Shown: in pieces, positions 23,418 to 35,320 of the stretch
Position numbering within the stretch: position 1 is the first letter of the stretch
Layout: each line of letters begins with the position of its first letter
NCBI RefSeq assembly: GCF_907165205.1
Contig: NC_058191.1
Location: 12,154,501 to 12,218,500 of the forward strand
Direction of reading: 5' to 3'
Source: Coccinella septempunctata
Taxonomy: Eukaryota > Arthropoda > Insecta > Coleoptera > Coccinellidae
Length of the DNA stretch: 64,000 bases
Notes under the pieces: generated by a model
Seen by the model: only the letters and a program-made list of their open reading frames with translations
The model's database searches: none
Told to the model about the DNA's origin: nothing
Translations under genes and position numbers: made by a program

Positions 23418-24577
23418 TAGGTGTCAACAAGACAATAATTCTTGTCTTGATGACAAACTTCTTGTCTTGTCTTGAGGAAATTTCAACAAATTCAAAAAAA
23501 TCTTGTCTTGACGTTTTCTTGACATATCAAATCTTGTCTTGACTCAAGAAGTTTCAAGATCTTGAAATTTCTTGATTAAACAGTGACACCGTACATTGTG
23601 ATTCCCCGGCAAAATTATCATTTCGTGCTAACACGATAATCTGGTGATTCCCTGATATTCATTTGTTTTCTGGCGAACTCAAAATGACGTCACATAGTTG
23701 CACTCCTTATCCCGTTTAGACGAGCGAGGTTATTTCATTATTACCAAAAAAATATGGAAAGAAGGCTTAACTTTACCTATTACTATTGTCTATAGATACG
23801 CCACTGCTGACGCACCCAGTTCTGTTTATTGAACTTGACATTTTTACCTTCTACGTCATCACCCTTGAACTGAATTGCAACTTATTTCAGTCTCATTTTA
23901 CCATAAGTGACATTGACTCTTCAGTAAACAGAACGTCTGCTGAGCCATTTGGCTCCTATTCCGACTCAGACTAACAAGCAACAAAGAGAAAAGTTTAAGT
24001 GAAAATATAAAATGATCAGTGAAACGAATGCGACTTATGCGAGTGAAAATAATAAATCTGAATATGAAACCGTTGCTTCAAAAGCGGCAGTTGAAAAGGA
24101 AAAAGCACCAGCATTCACGAATGCAAGATATTGCTAGGTACTTGTAGCAATACTGAAAGAAATAAATTTTGTTATTCTTTCGAAATTCAGGTGGACACAA
24201 GTAGGTACCAACGGCTAAAATGAAAAATAAGCCAAAATTATCCCATGTTTTCATAAACATAAAAAAGTGTACTTATGCCTGAAATTTAAAATTGCAAATC
24301 TAGATAGCAATTGAAGTTTCAACAAAATTACCAAATTATTTTCAATTTAAATTTTTCTCGCAAAGAATAAATAGAAATAGGTATTTCATGTTGAAATATA
24401 TTTCGCAAATAAACACGTTTCAGCGTATTTATGGTTAGACAGGATATTTCTAGATTTCTTGACAAGAAATCTTGGTACTGACATAAAATTTCTTGTCTTG
24501 TCTTGAAATTCTGAAATAACTTCTTGTCTTCAAATCAAGACAAGATCATGAAATTTTCAATAACTTGTCGACCCCTA
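23418..24577. mobile_element. hAT-like non-autonomous element with CTTGTCTTGA subterminal repeats
   Basis: The termini are TAGGTGTCAACAAG on the left and, inverted, TAGGGGTCGACAAG on the right. This is the short imperfect TIR form typical of hAT elements. Both subterminal regions (23430-23580 and 24450-24560) are packed with direct and inverted copies of TCTTGTCTTGA, probable transposase-binding motifs. The interior (about 860 bp) has no transposase. The adjacent 8-mers (cccacaaa and ccaccgga) match only partly, so the target duplication is unproven. Confidence 0.65.
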
Positions 24578-25137
24578 CCACCGGAATCTCGTGGTCCACT
24601 AGGCTCCTGTCTGTACCAACATAAATCAACTTCATCATCGATACCGATATTTATTATTAATTCTGTTCTGTTAACAATGTGGATATAAAAAGAAATTGAA
24701 CCCAAATTGCTATTTTTTCATTCATTAAGAATACATTATGGGCTCTAAAAAATTCTGAATTTGTAATAGCTGTTCTTCTAGTCTGGATCTTTCATAAGCT
24801 GTATTCAATCTGAATCAGTAGAATATGCTGCAAAGATTCGATTTTTATGGGGTAAGAGAAATCACACTTATATAATTGGTTTAGATCATATCTTTCCTCT
24901 CGAACAACATGTCAGAATCACTTTCTTTTGAATTAGGTTGAGGTTTCAACAGTTTGGAGCCAATCATCCCGATTATTTTTATGAATAAACTCAAAACCTC
25001 AATTTGCTCAAGCAGGAGCAGTAATTTATTGCTCACTAATGTATTATGTCAATAGTCTGGATGCTTCTAACATATAATTGAAAGCCACAACTCTATAGGG
25101 ACAAGCTACAGGAACGTCCATTTACTATAATGTCCCA
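24578..25137. other. Unique AT-rich intronic DNA
   Basis: No gene or repeat was recognised. Confidence 0.4.
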
Positions 25138-25720
25138 TTAAAATTGTAAACTGTCATTCTTGAGGGAATACTGAAGTATTACTACACATAAAATTCCAAG
25201 AAATCTAACACAATCCTTAGATGTGGTAACAATATCCAGGTCGCGAAGAACAAGTTGAATACATTCAGTCTTATCGATGTTAAATACAAGATTATTTGAA
25301 TAACGGCACCATTTCCCAAAACAGTCAAGTGGCGCAATATTTGAAGCGAAAGAAGAAGCTTTAACAGCAAACGAAGTGTCATCAGCAAACAAGATTATCA
25401 AGCACATCTTTACAAATGATGGTAAACCGTTTTTTTACAAAAACTGAATAACATATCCCTTAGACTTGCAGGAAGGTCATTGATAAAAAGAAGGAACAAC
25501 AAAGGTTCTAGGATGGATCCCTGTGGTACTCCAAATTTCAAAGAGAACTCAGATGATAAAGTATCCCCGACTTTGACATTTGCTGGTCTTTTCTTGAGAT
25601 AACTTTTCAACCAATCCAGAAGTATTCCCCTGAAACCCAAGTTGTAAAATTTTTCAATGATAAAGTTAAAAGAGAGACTGTCAGAGGCCCGTGAAAGGTC
25701 AAAAAACAAATTCACTATAA
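25138..25720 (-). pseudogene. LINE reverse-transcriptase fragment
   Basis: Two minus-strand frames join across a frameshift near 25408. The first (25715-25410) has FFDLSRASDSLS and GVPQGSILEPLLFLLFINDL. The second (25407-25138) has the catalytic ILFADDTSF and then NLVFNIDKTECI and CVRFLGI. The motif order is that of Jockey/CR1-type non-LTR RTs. Both ends are truncated. About 580 bp of an element normally several kb long survives. Confidence 0.85.
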
Positions 25721-27007
25721 TAATGAATCTCTTGTTGTTTTGGAAAATAGATTGAGAAAATTGAAAGTCATTTTTTCAGTTTTATGAAAGTGAAGACGAG
25801 AAACCTTAATATGTATAAAAATTCATCCTCGTTACGCGTTGCAGTTTCCATGCCCATATTATTTCATGATATTGTTAGTGCATCAGCACAGCGATTCAGC
25901 CTATCCCTCTTAATGGACAGTATAGGTAATCCCCCCTTCCTAACTTCCCATCACCATTTCAACCAAATTACTTTGTGTAAACCCGAAAAAACAACGCCTC
26001 AATCTCGCCCTCAGCTCGATGGCTACCACATGTTCCATCGACGGCGTAATCTGCGAGATCTAAGGCCGGGAAAGAACAACGTTATCTTCAACGTCTTCCA
26101 CATGACGCGTAAGACGTAAAGAGCCCTTCCGAGATTGTTATCAACCTCCATCTTCGGGTACATAAAGAAGAACTTTACGAGGCTACTCTGTAAATTGGGG
26201 CGGTGGCGAAATTTGACGAAGGTAATGGGAGACGGTGAGTTTTTAAGGTGAACGGTTATTGCCGGAGGGCTAGAGAACGTATTTTTCCGGAGGTAGATGG
26301 GACGTAATGAAAACTAAGCTATAAGCTGGAGGACCAGCTATCAGCAGGAAGGAAGAATTATTTTCTACTGCGCGAGGTTTTACGCTTCCGGTGGATTTTG
26401 GGAAGAACATAAAGAATTCAGAAAGGGTTCAACATGTCTACATGTTCAATTTTGAAATGGGAAGTCTTAATGAAGGTATGAATTGTATGCTGCAGCACTC
26501 TCTAATGGTGAACACTAATTATAATATTGTCCATTCACGAATTATTGTCATCGCGGGTGGCTATGGAAAATCTAATTTAAAATGGTAATAGCACATAAGT
26601 CAAGATTTAGTATTGCGGAATTCAGGTTGGTATTCAGATCAAACATTGACATTAATCTTTGTACTGATCGGAGGTAATTTGAATTTATTCTGCGTTTAAT
26701 TTTAATGATCTCAATTTACTTGAACAAATTGAGAATAATTGTTTCAATTCTGAATGCTGATTAATTGGCTCTGAATTTGAATATTTTTTTTTTCAAATAG
26801 TTTCTTATGTTATATTCTGGTATATATTCTTAATATGTGATTTAAACTGATTTAAACAGAAATTAAGCGGCGTTGGGACTTACGCAAACGACGACTTGAT
26901 TATCCTCAGTTGACCATGTATTTTCTTGAAATAAGTCTATAGTCAAGTCTTCAAATCGCGCCTGACGCGTAGCGGAGTGTCCTCAACGTTACACGTAATT
27001 CAAAAGC
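25721..27007. other. Unique intronic DNA with GC-rich stretches at about 25980-26390
   Basis: No exon was recognised. Short reading frames here lack splice signals or domains. Confidence 0.4.
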
Positions 27008-27966
27008 ACATACTGGGTGGGCAAAATTCGTTATCTACTGAGGGTATCTAGAGAACTATAAGAGCTAGAAGAAAACGGATGACACATTTCCCAGCTCTTT
27101 TTCAGACGAACAAGGAATGGTAAAAACCGTAGCCTCCTACGATTTTTCGTTATTGAGCTATTAGCAAAAAATTAGATTTCAACAATTTCGAAAAGTTCTC
27201 ATAACTTTTTTGTCACTGAAAAAGTTACAGATCTGAAACTTGAACCTTCTTCAGGCACTTTTTTACTTAGAATCCACTGACGAGCTCAAAATATTTCTTT
27301 TTTATGAAGTACATTGAAATTTATCATAGAAATTCGGTTCGATATTCATTCCAATTGAGTGTAACATGAATTACATTATTGTATTGAAGTTATAGGTATT
27401 TCAGCTAACAAATGAAATTATATGAAAGGCAAGTTTCAATTCGTATCATAGAGATGAAGATTTATTGTTAGTGGACAATTTTGTGGTCAATGGTTTCATA
27501 GAATTCTATCAAAAATGCAAATTTTACCAAAATGTTGATTTTGCCTTGGGTAAGGAAGTAATATATCGACATTTATATATTTTTGAAAAGCTAATTTTTT
27601 TTTTGGATATGAGACCAAAAAAGAATGCATTCGTATTTAAAATAACGAAGTTGTGTTTTTTTCACCCTTAGTACAAGAAATAAAAAAAAGTTGAATATGG
27701 TATCGTATTTCCAATAAAAAAGTGCCCGTAGAAAGTTTTTACCGTTTTCAGATATTTTCGAAAATAAAGAAGTTACGGCACGTTTTCCAAATCGACAAAA
27801 TATTAAAATTTGGTCAAATCTTCAAGACAAATGAATATATCTGGAAACTGTTTTCAGTTATGGACTTTTCACGAAAATCAAACCCGGGACTCCTTTCAAA
27901 GTTTTCACCTATCTAGTCTAGGAGTACCAGAAACAGACAAAATCAAGCAATTTGGGATACCCTGTA
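27008..27966 (-). mobile_element. Diverged family D / foldback relative
   Basis: The left part (27008-27110, TACTGGGTGGGCAAAATTCG then GTTATCTACTGAGGG...) is the inverse of the right end of family D (ACGAATTTTGCCCACCCTGTA at about 53228). 27235-27300 (GAATCCACTGACGAGCTC) resembles the foldback arm near 49180. The right limit TACCCTGTA at 27958-27966 would give CTGGGTG...CCCTG ends flanked by TA. It is non-coding, and the boundaries are tentative. Confidence 0.5.
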
Positions 27967-29798
27967 CACACTTCAAGGAGTCAGAAATCACGAAGTAGGT
28001 TCGAGAAAAAGTTGTTGTTTGGGCCTTGAAGCATTGAATTACTTTTTCGTTCATCCCTTGAGATATTCGCGCTAAAAAAGAAATTTTGAGGTGACAAATT
28101 CTGTTTGAAAAAGAGATGAATTGCATAGCTGGTCGCCATAAACAAAGAACACTTCATACTCAATTTCAGCTTGTCAAGCTTTCCTCCACTTAACTCTGAT
28201 TAGATCTAACCTACATCCCAGGCAACAACAATGACAAGAAATCAGTAAAGGAATTAAAATACAAAATTATAATTGCCGAAAAAATAGTTTATTTTATTTT
28301 TCGTGAATAAGTCACCATCGGAGAAGGAGAAAATAGTTTATTGCTAAAAAGAACAAAATCAAGAACAAAAACAAAATATTTATAAATGCTTCTTGACAGA
28401 AAGAAGTGAAGCATTTCAAATAGGTACCTACATATTTTTTCTCGCTCCCTCTTTTCGATCTAGTTTGCATTCCTTCTAGAAGGCAACTTGCAGCGGGATA
28501 GAAAACTCCCCACCGCATTCGAAAGAAAACGATTATAAACTTCCTAATTCCTCATGAAAAAATAATTTATCTTGCATTAGCGCGCGTATCGTTCCCCGGC
28601 AGAAATGATATCGGGATGGAAAAAGTTGAGAGCGAGAAAAACCGAAACGGAAAAAAATCCAATCATGCAAATAAAACCGGCGGCTCACCTTCACAACCCA
28701 GCCGAAATTAAGACTTTGAACGTCGCGCTAATTCATGCCGACCGAGGAATATGAAAATTCGTTGTATCGGCCGCATCAGCTCCATCCGGCAAACGGTCCT
28801 GCAATAAAAAAAAGTCGAGAATATGCATAATGAGATCCCCGGGAGTTTCAGCGTCTTCGTCGACATTAATTCCCTATAAAACGGCGGGAGTATTTGGAGT
28901 ATTTTAATTATGAGCGAGACGGGGACTTCCGTTAATTCGGACCTGAGGGATGACGGAGAAGAAATGGTTCTACTACGGGAGCCGGAATATTCAGGAGCAG
29001 ATTAAAAAAGTTTTCCGGTGTCGGAGTCACCGATGGACGGACGGAGGTTCGTCTGGAAAAACCCCGGGAAAATTTCTGAAACCAAGGTGCCTTTGAGTTC
29101 GAAAGTTTGTGATGTCGAAAATTGGACAAGTTTTTCTTTCTAAAGAAAAGAAAACATAAAAAGTTTAGAATATAATAATAACATAAGGAATACCCCATAG
29201 GAACATACATTAGCTTTTAAGATTATAACTGATATTACGGAAAACGGAAACTAAAATGATGAAATAAAAAATAAATCGAAATTGAAACTGTGGTTTTATT
29301 CAAAAAATACGTAACTGATATCAAAGAATAATGAAAAAATAGGGTTTACGTGAGTTTCTCTCTTTCTTCTTGCTCGAAAGAAATCCGCAAATCTTTAAAA
29401 ATAATAACATTTCATTGGAATAGAGCAATTATAGCAAAAGTTTTTCGTAAACATTAAGTAAATGGCAAGTGAGGGAGAAAGCATTAATATCATATATAAA
29501 TTGACTAGAATTCAGCTGTTTTACATTCATCATTCATTAGGAAATACATTATTTATTTCAAGCTACTCTATTCGAAATTAAACTGATGAAATGTTAAAAC
29601 GAAATTATTAAACCATAGACAAAAATAGTACATTATTCAACGAGTCTACTGAGATGCCTTTCAACAAACGAGGCATACTGAATCAGAGCCATAATATGCT
29701 AGTAAGATATTTTATTTCATCCAAGATGGCAAATTTATGAAATATCTCACCTCATTTTCAAAAATACCTGTATTTATTTTAAAGTGAGGGCAGACCAA
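27967..29798. other. Unique intronic DNA with a GC-rich island at about 28560-29060
   Basis: No exon was recognised. The island resembles the others in the window: CG-rich, with no repeat partner in the window. Confidence 0.4.
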
Positions 29799-30240
29799 TC
29801 AATTAGGTAAATTCCATGCATTTTTAAGCGATGGTTGGCAATTCTGTCCCGATGTGGACGATGTCGATTGACATAAAAATGTCGCCGTTAAGGGAGCAAT
29901 AATAGGTTTTAGAATCAAATCACGGTACCATATCGCTGTCATGGTTGCCTTGATAAGGATAACAAGATCTTCGCGACCATTGTAACAAATGCCTCCCCAC
30001 ACGCACACTGAGTCAACACCGAAAATTGTTGTTGACGTCATGAAATGTTGATTATACAGTCAACCCCGTTCTTGCCACACCAACATTCGAACATCAGAGT
30101 CATTAGACTCATACAGACGAAATCTGGACTTACCTATGACCATGCGAAATCTCCATCCTTGCGTCTTCCGGAAAGAGCCTTCAGAGCCTCGTCTGACTGG
30201 GATTCTAGCCATGAAGGTTTATGGGCCAGTGCATAATAGG
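29799..30240 (-). pseudogene. Tc1-like transposase fragment, different subfamily from 20881-21801
   Basis: The minus strand reads, in two frames, KSRFRLYESNDSD (region of the first catalytic Asp; the usual DESRF has become GKSRF) and then SVCVWGGICYNGREDLVIL followed by YRDLILKPIIAPLTA. These are the central blocks of a Tc1-like DDE transposase. The DNARPH block and the C-terminus are deleted and no TIRs were found. Confidence 0.8.
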
Positions 30241-32788
30241 TCATAAATCACAAGTCATTAATATATCTGCTAGATCCTTCTCCAAGCGCTCAAATAGTGC
30301 AACAGTGCAAAGAAAACAATTACTACCGCTGATCGTTCTTAGTTTTCAAGATAAGTCATTTCGAAAAATTATGTTCTAATTTTGTGGATTTTTCATTTTG
30401 CTTGTGGTGTATATCGAAAGAGTGATGTCGTACAGTAAATAATTTCTATCGATTGTTTTGTTTCAATAGAGGTGATGCTGAAATAACATTCAACAAAATT
30501 GCGAACAAGGCAATCATCCCAGATATGGTGAATAAAAAACAATACTAATTATTGTTTGTTTACAGATGTTTTCGAAAATGTATTATATATGAAAGACGTA
30601 CAAAAATAATTTTACAGCAGAAAAAATGGACTAATTCTGCCTATTCTGCTGAGTTCTATTTCTTAGACTAAGAATGTTTGTAATATGCAGTAATTGGGTA
30701 CATGAGAACTGTTCAGGTAGAACATCGTCCGAAAAAGGTTTTATCTGTGCTTTGTGCAATTAATATTTTTACCTCAATTGAGTATATGCGTGAGTACCCT
30801 AGGCTGTTTGCAAATAACACAATACACGTCCGCTTTTACCCTAAATGATTCAAGTAAATACGAACAGAAAGGGTTTTGTATTTCTTGAAAAAAACAATTT
30901 GGTTCATTAATCCCGTGAAATTATAAATGATGATTCTATAGTTGATTAACCAAAGATCAATAAATTAATAAAATCAGACTGATAAGTTATTATCTACTAG
31001 TGTTACATTTCATTTTCCTTCAGCGTCCGCAATTTCCCCATCGTCCACTAAATGTTTGAGTGAATAATAGTTCATCAATCATATGTCTACTACGTTATCA
31101 CTTTTTACTATACAATATTTATATAGTTGCACTTCATCATTTTCCTCTATCTCTTATAATTTTCCCAGCGTCGATCATAAAGTCCTGAAATCAACGGCTT
31201 TATTCACGACTTGTTTATGACACAAATAGATATTTTTTGACATTTATTCATTACAAAGGAATGAATTTCATGAAGAACCTACTCGAAGAACTACTCTACA
31301 CTATAGTGAAATTCCTTTGTTTAACCTAAATTTCCTTAATTTAAAATATTAGTAAGGATAATGCTCTTGGAAACGCATAGATGAGGATGATTCATTTAGT
31401 GGTTCGACGATGAATAAAATAACTTATTCTTGACGAGTTTTATCGCCAGGAATACCGCTTTAACCCTCGTCCTTCACACGTCAGACTTTTTCGCGAAACG
31501 AAAAAACAAATAACGAGCATTCAATAAAATTTTCCTGGAATACGATATCGAAACATTTCTGCCAAAAGGTATCGCCTTTGACGTCGAACAGAAAACCGAG
31601 TTTCGCGTTAATTCGAAACGACTGAAAAGTTCCTGCAAAAACGTTCATTATACTTTTTCGGAACGCTTCTGGATGATTGGTACGGGACGATTCAAAGGGC
31701 GCAAGAGATCAACCTGTCCCACGTCGGTACATTTCATGTCCAATATATTTTTATATCGATATCAACTTTTATTTCGGGAATTTACGGCCGAATCCCGATA
31801 TAAAAAAGTAATTCCGTTCTTGTTTGTTATTAAATAATATTGGCTCCTAAATCTCCCGTCTCGATTTTATCGGTTGGCACGGCCAAGCTGTATTCGTACG
31901 GGGGAGGCTGGAGAAGTTATGTTCTGCCTCAATCAAATTTTGCTGTGGAAAAAGAAGTTTTTTGTTTTCGTTATCCACACCTGACTATCCTTACTGAAAG
32001 TCATAATTTGTGCTCCTATTCAGCACATAACATGCTTCAAATCTCCCTATTTTTATCTCTGTAAACGTCTCAGCCACCCTCCCGCGTCCCTCCGTCAACC
32101 AACGCTCAAGCACCGAATCCTGGTTAAAGAATGCCATCAATTGACTAATATGATACAGAATGTCCAGCATCGGAATTTTCGTCCGATGTCCGGTCTTGCA
32201 GAAGTCCCAGGGGGAGCAAAGACAAATAACTACAATCAATAAAATCTCCGGCTTCATAGGATTACTGTCCCTTTCAATCAACTTTATAGACCTGGGGATT
32301 TTGACCGAAAGGGTCCCGCACAAATATTTGAAACTTATTTCGTCCATGAAGATTTGTCAGTGAAAGGGAACTGCGTGTGGATTCTCGGAATATTCGAAAG
32401 TATGGGAGACAAAGATAGAACAGTGGAATGGTCAGCTCACATTAATAGGAACTCTCAACGTGAGGGTGGAAGTTAGAGAGCCCAAATCCTTAGGTTGGTT
32501 TTGAATCGATTGACAATCGGTGGTGAGTCTGCTGACTAGGCGTTAAATACCAGGGTTCTTTCAAACCTGCACATATGATACCATACTTACTCTAAGACCG
32601 AGTATAGTTCGATAGCGATTTCGGATTGCCAAACACAAAGTATTCAAACTGACAATGTTCTGTGCAGTTTCCATAATCAGTGCTACTTATGGTACTGATG
32701 TTTGTTTTATTCATTGTGAGCTATTGATTACTTATTTTGTGACGCTGTCTCTGTTGGGTCTGAACTTGGAATAGTCCGTTTTTAGACA
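30241..32788. other. Unique intronic DNA with a GC-rich island at about 31440-31920
   Basis: Mostly AT-rich. No exon or repeat was recognised. Overlapping frames at 31991-32363 have no domain or splice context. Confidence 0.4.
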
Positions 32789-32790
32789 TA

Positions 32791-34447
32791 CGAGAATATA
32801 CTGAAAAATTCTTAGCCTACTCGAGAACCAAACAAAATTTCAATGTCAAAATATTTAATTACTCAACATATTCTCCTCTTAATTGGATACATTTATTACA
32901 GCGGAACTGCAACGTCTTTAGACCTTTCAAAAAATGTTTCTTCTTGCTCTGCAAACCAGACCAACACAGCATTAATTAACTCTTGCTGGAAGTGAATTTA
33001 CTACCTTTCAACCCTTTCAGTCCTAGTGGTTTCACTATGAAACCACCTCTAATAATACATATTCCATGAGTCCCTATGGTTTCATCTCAAAACAGCTGCA
33101 ACAGTGGTAAGTCAAAGGCTTCCTCTCGGATTGGGTTGCAGTAGTTCTGCAAAATGGCGCTGTACAGCGTGTAAAGTTGGTCTTTACTTAGGTGACGAAA
33201 AAAACCGTTTTCTTGCCTTCCACAAGAAATAATAATATTACTTGTATTATTAGTTGAGTCCTGGTCGTTACATGTAGAAACCACCATTTAAAAAAAAATT
33301 GCAAATAGATATTCAATGAAACATATTGAATTTCATGTATTCTCGACCTCAAAATATGAGTTTATTTTGAATGAAATTTTTTAATTTGGGCCTGAAAGGG
33401 TTAAACTTTTTTTCAGTTGAGGAAAGAGATGATAGTCGGATGGAGTAAAATCTAGTAAAAAAGGGGGTGTTCTAGTAATTCAAACTCTAAATCACGAATT
33501 TTTTGCATGGCAACATGAGATTTCTGTGCAGGGGCGTTGTCCTGCAAAAACAAAACACCTTTAGATAGCTTTCCGCGTTTTTTCTCTTCAATTTTTTCCC
33601 GTAGAGTGGTTAGTAATGTCGAGTAGTAATCTCCGGTTATTGTTCTACCCTTCTCCAAAAAATCAATCATTATTTCTCCATGGCAATCCCAAAAAACTGA
33701 AGCAAGAACTTTTCCAGCAGATTTTTGGACTCGAAACTTCTTAGGTCTTGGAGAACCAGATTGTCGTCATTCCATCGATTGTTACTTTGTTTCTGGATCG
33801 TAGAAATGTAGGTACCCAAGTCCAAGTCTCATCCGTATTAACAATTCAGTTCAAATAGTCTACATCTTTTTCAAATCGAGCAGAGATCGAACGCGATGCT
33901 TCTACCCTTGCTTTTGGTCAGCATTCAAACATTTGGGGGATCCATTTTGCAGCAGTTGTAAAAATTGACGTGAACTATATAATGACGCGTTCGTATGAAA
34001 TATTCAGTGCTTCAGATGTCCGTTTTAGCCCAATGATAGCCCTGATAAAATCATGTCATGAACTGCATTGATGCTTTCGGGGACTGACACAGAAACTGGC
34101 CTTCCCGATCGGTCATCATCTTCAATGGAAAATTTATCTCTTTTGAAGCTTGCAGTCCAATTTTTCACGGTCGCATACGAAGGACATTGATCACCAAGGG
34201 TATTAAGCTTATCTTCGTAAATCTGCTTACCTCTAAATCCTTTTAAATACAGGTACTTGATGATGGCTCGATACTCCAATTTTTCGAGTTTCACAATTGG
34301 ATGGTGGACATCTTCTTTCTTTTAATTTATTGCGTAACTTTGGTTTACTTTTTTGATCTCAAACCTCACACTGACATTTCTAATAAGTTATTGTTCTCTG
34401 CTATGGTAACGTAATATTTTTTTATGCATGGAACTGGACTAGGCTAC
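32791..34447 (-). mobile_element. Mariner copy 2, interrupted by a nested TTAA element
   Basis: The 3' TIR at the left (CGAGAATATACTGAAAAATT from 32791, preceded by TA) and transposase remnants on the minus strand identify a mariner. The N-terminal helix-turn-helix is at 34294-34025 (CPSYATVKNWTASFKR, then DDRSGRPVSV), followed by a degraded centre and VLFLQDNAPA at about 33540. The right terminus stops at CTAGGCTA (34447), so the last ~25 bp of the 5' TIR are lost. Removing the 389-bp insertion at 33012-33400 leaves about 1.26 kb, the length of the intact-length copy at 35321. Confidence 0.85.
33012..33400. mobile_element. PiggyBac-like TTAA element nested in mariner copy 2
   Basis: 389 bp with ends CCCTTTCAG...CTGAAAGGG. 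It is flanked on the right by TTAA (33401-33404) and on the left by TCAA (33008-33011), one substitution from TTAA. The other mariner copies have TTTTAAAC at this point, which contains the needed TTAA. A hairpin TGGTTTC-ACTAT-GAAACCA lies just inside the left end. A minus-strand 66-codon frame (33287-33087) has no recognised domain. CCC termini and TTAA targets are piggyBac hallmarks. Confidence 0.75.
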
Positions 34448-35318
34448 ATCTTCGTTGCATTCTGTGGCGCCAGTTACATTTGCGGGTTCGAAATTTCGTC
34501 CTCTCGAGAGTCAACAACAACAAAATAGAAGATCGTTTTTGTTTGTTTTGTGTAGGTGCACGTCAATATTTTTTCCAGAAACTCGAGCCGTCGCTGGCTG
34601 CGGACCTAGCCTCAGTAAACGCACCAGAATGCCAGCAGCATACGAGATGATGGCGGTTAACAAGCGGCAAAGGTGGCGCATCGGCATTAGGAGCACGTAC
34701 TACATCCGCTGGCTAACTATCCGCCTAAATGCGGTCTTGCCAAAATCAGGGGTCCAAATATACAACCGTTCGCCGGTAGAGCCGCAAATATCACCTTCGG
34801 AAGGTGAAGGCCTCGGATTTATTAACTATTAGAAGTCGTTCGCTAGCTGTGAATAATTGAGGATCGCCATCAAAGAGCCGGTATTTTTTCAGATAGTGGA
34901 AGGAGTAACGATGCTTTCGCAAGATGAAGGGTACATGAGAACGGATGGTGATCTAATGAATTTTCCACGAGGTTTTCTTCACCTTTATTATTATTGAGTC
35001 CACAAAAAATGTACTCTGGTTTGGGGAAATGTTATCTGTTTGGTGGCAATAGTCCATAATAAGGAGGAAAAAAACGCTGTGCCGATGTAGTTTGCACGGG
35101 CGCAAGCGAATGAAATGAATGAATGATGATATTTTGTAGCTGAGGATGTTTTGGTCATTTATGGGTTTTTTCATAACCTATTTTTATTAAAGGAATGAAT
35201 TGGGTTAAGTTGATGAAAAGTCATCTTTTCTTTTTTGTATGTATTTTGAAGTGACATACAGTGGGAGTGTTTGATATTGATGTTTTCGAAACGTTATCAA
35301 AGACAGAAATTGATTAGG
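34448..35318. other. Unique DNA with a GC-rich block at about 34560-34850
   Basis: A + strand frame of 125 codons (34455-34832) spans the block, but I see no domain, signal peptide or splice support. It is best treated as an unexplained GC-rich island. Confidence 0.4.
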
Positions 35319-35320
35319 TA

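Noticed and set aside
34455..34832. 125-codon + strand open frame in a GC-rich block next to mariner copy 2
   Set aside because: No domain, no signal or membrane segment, no splice or promoter evidence. GC-rich sequence gives long open frames by chance.
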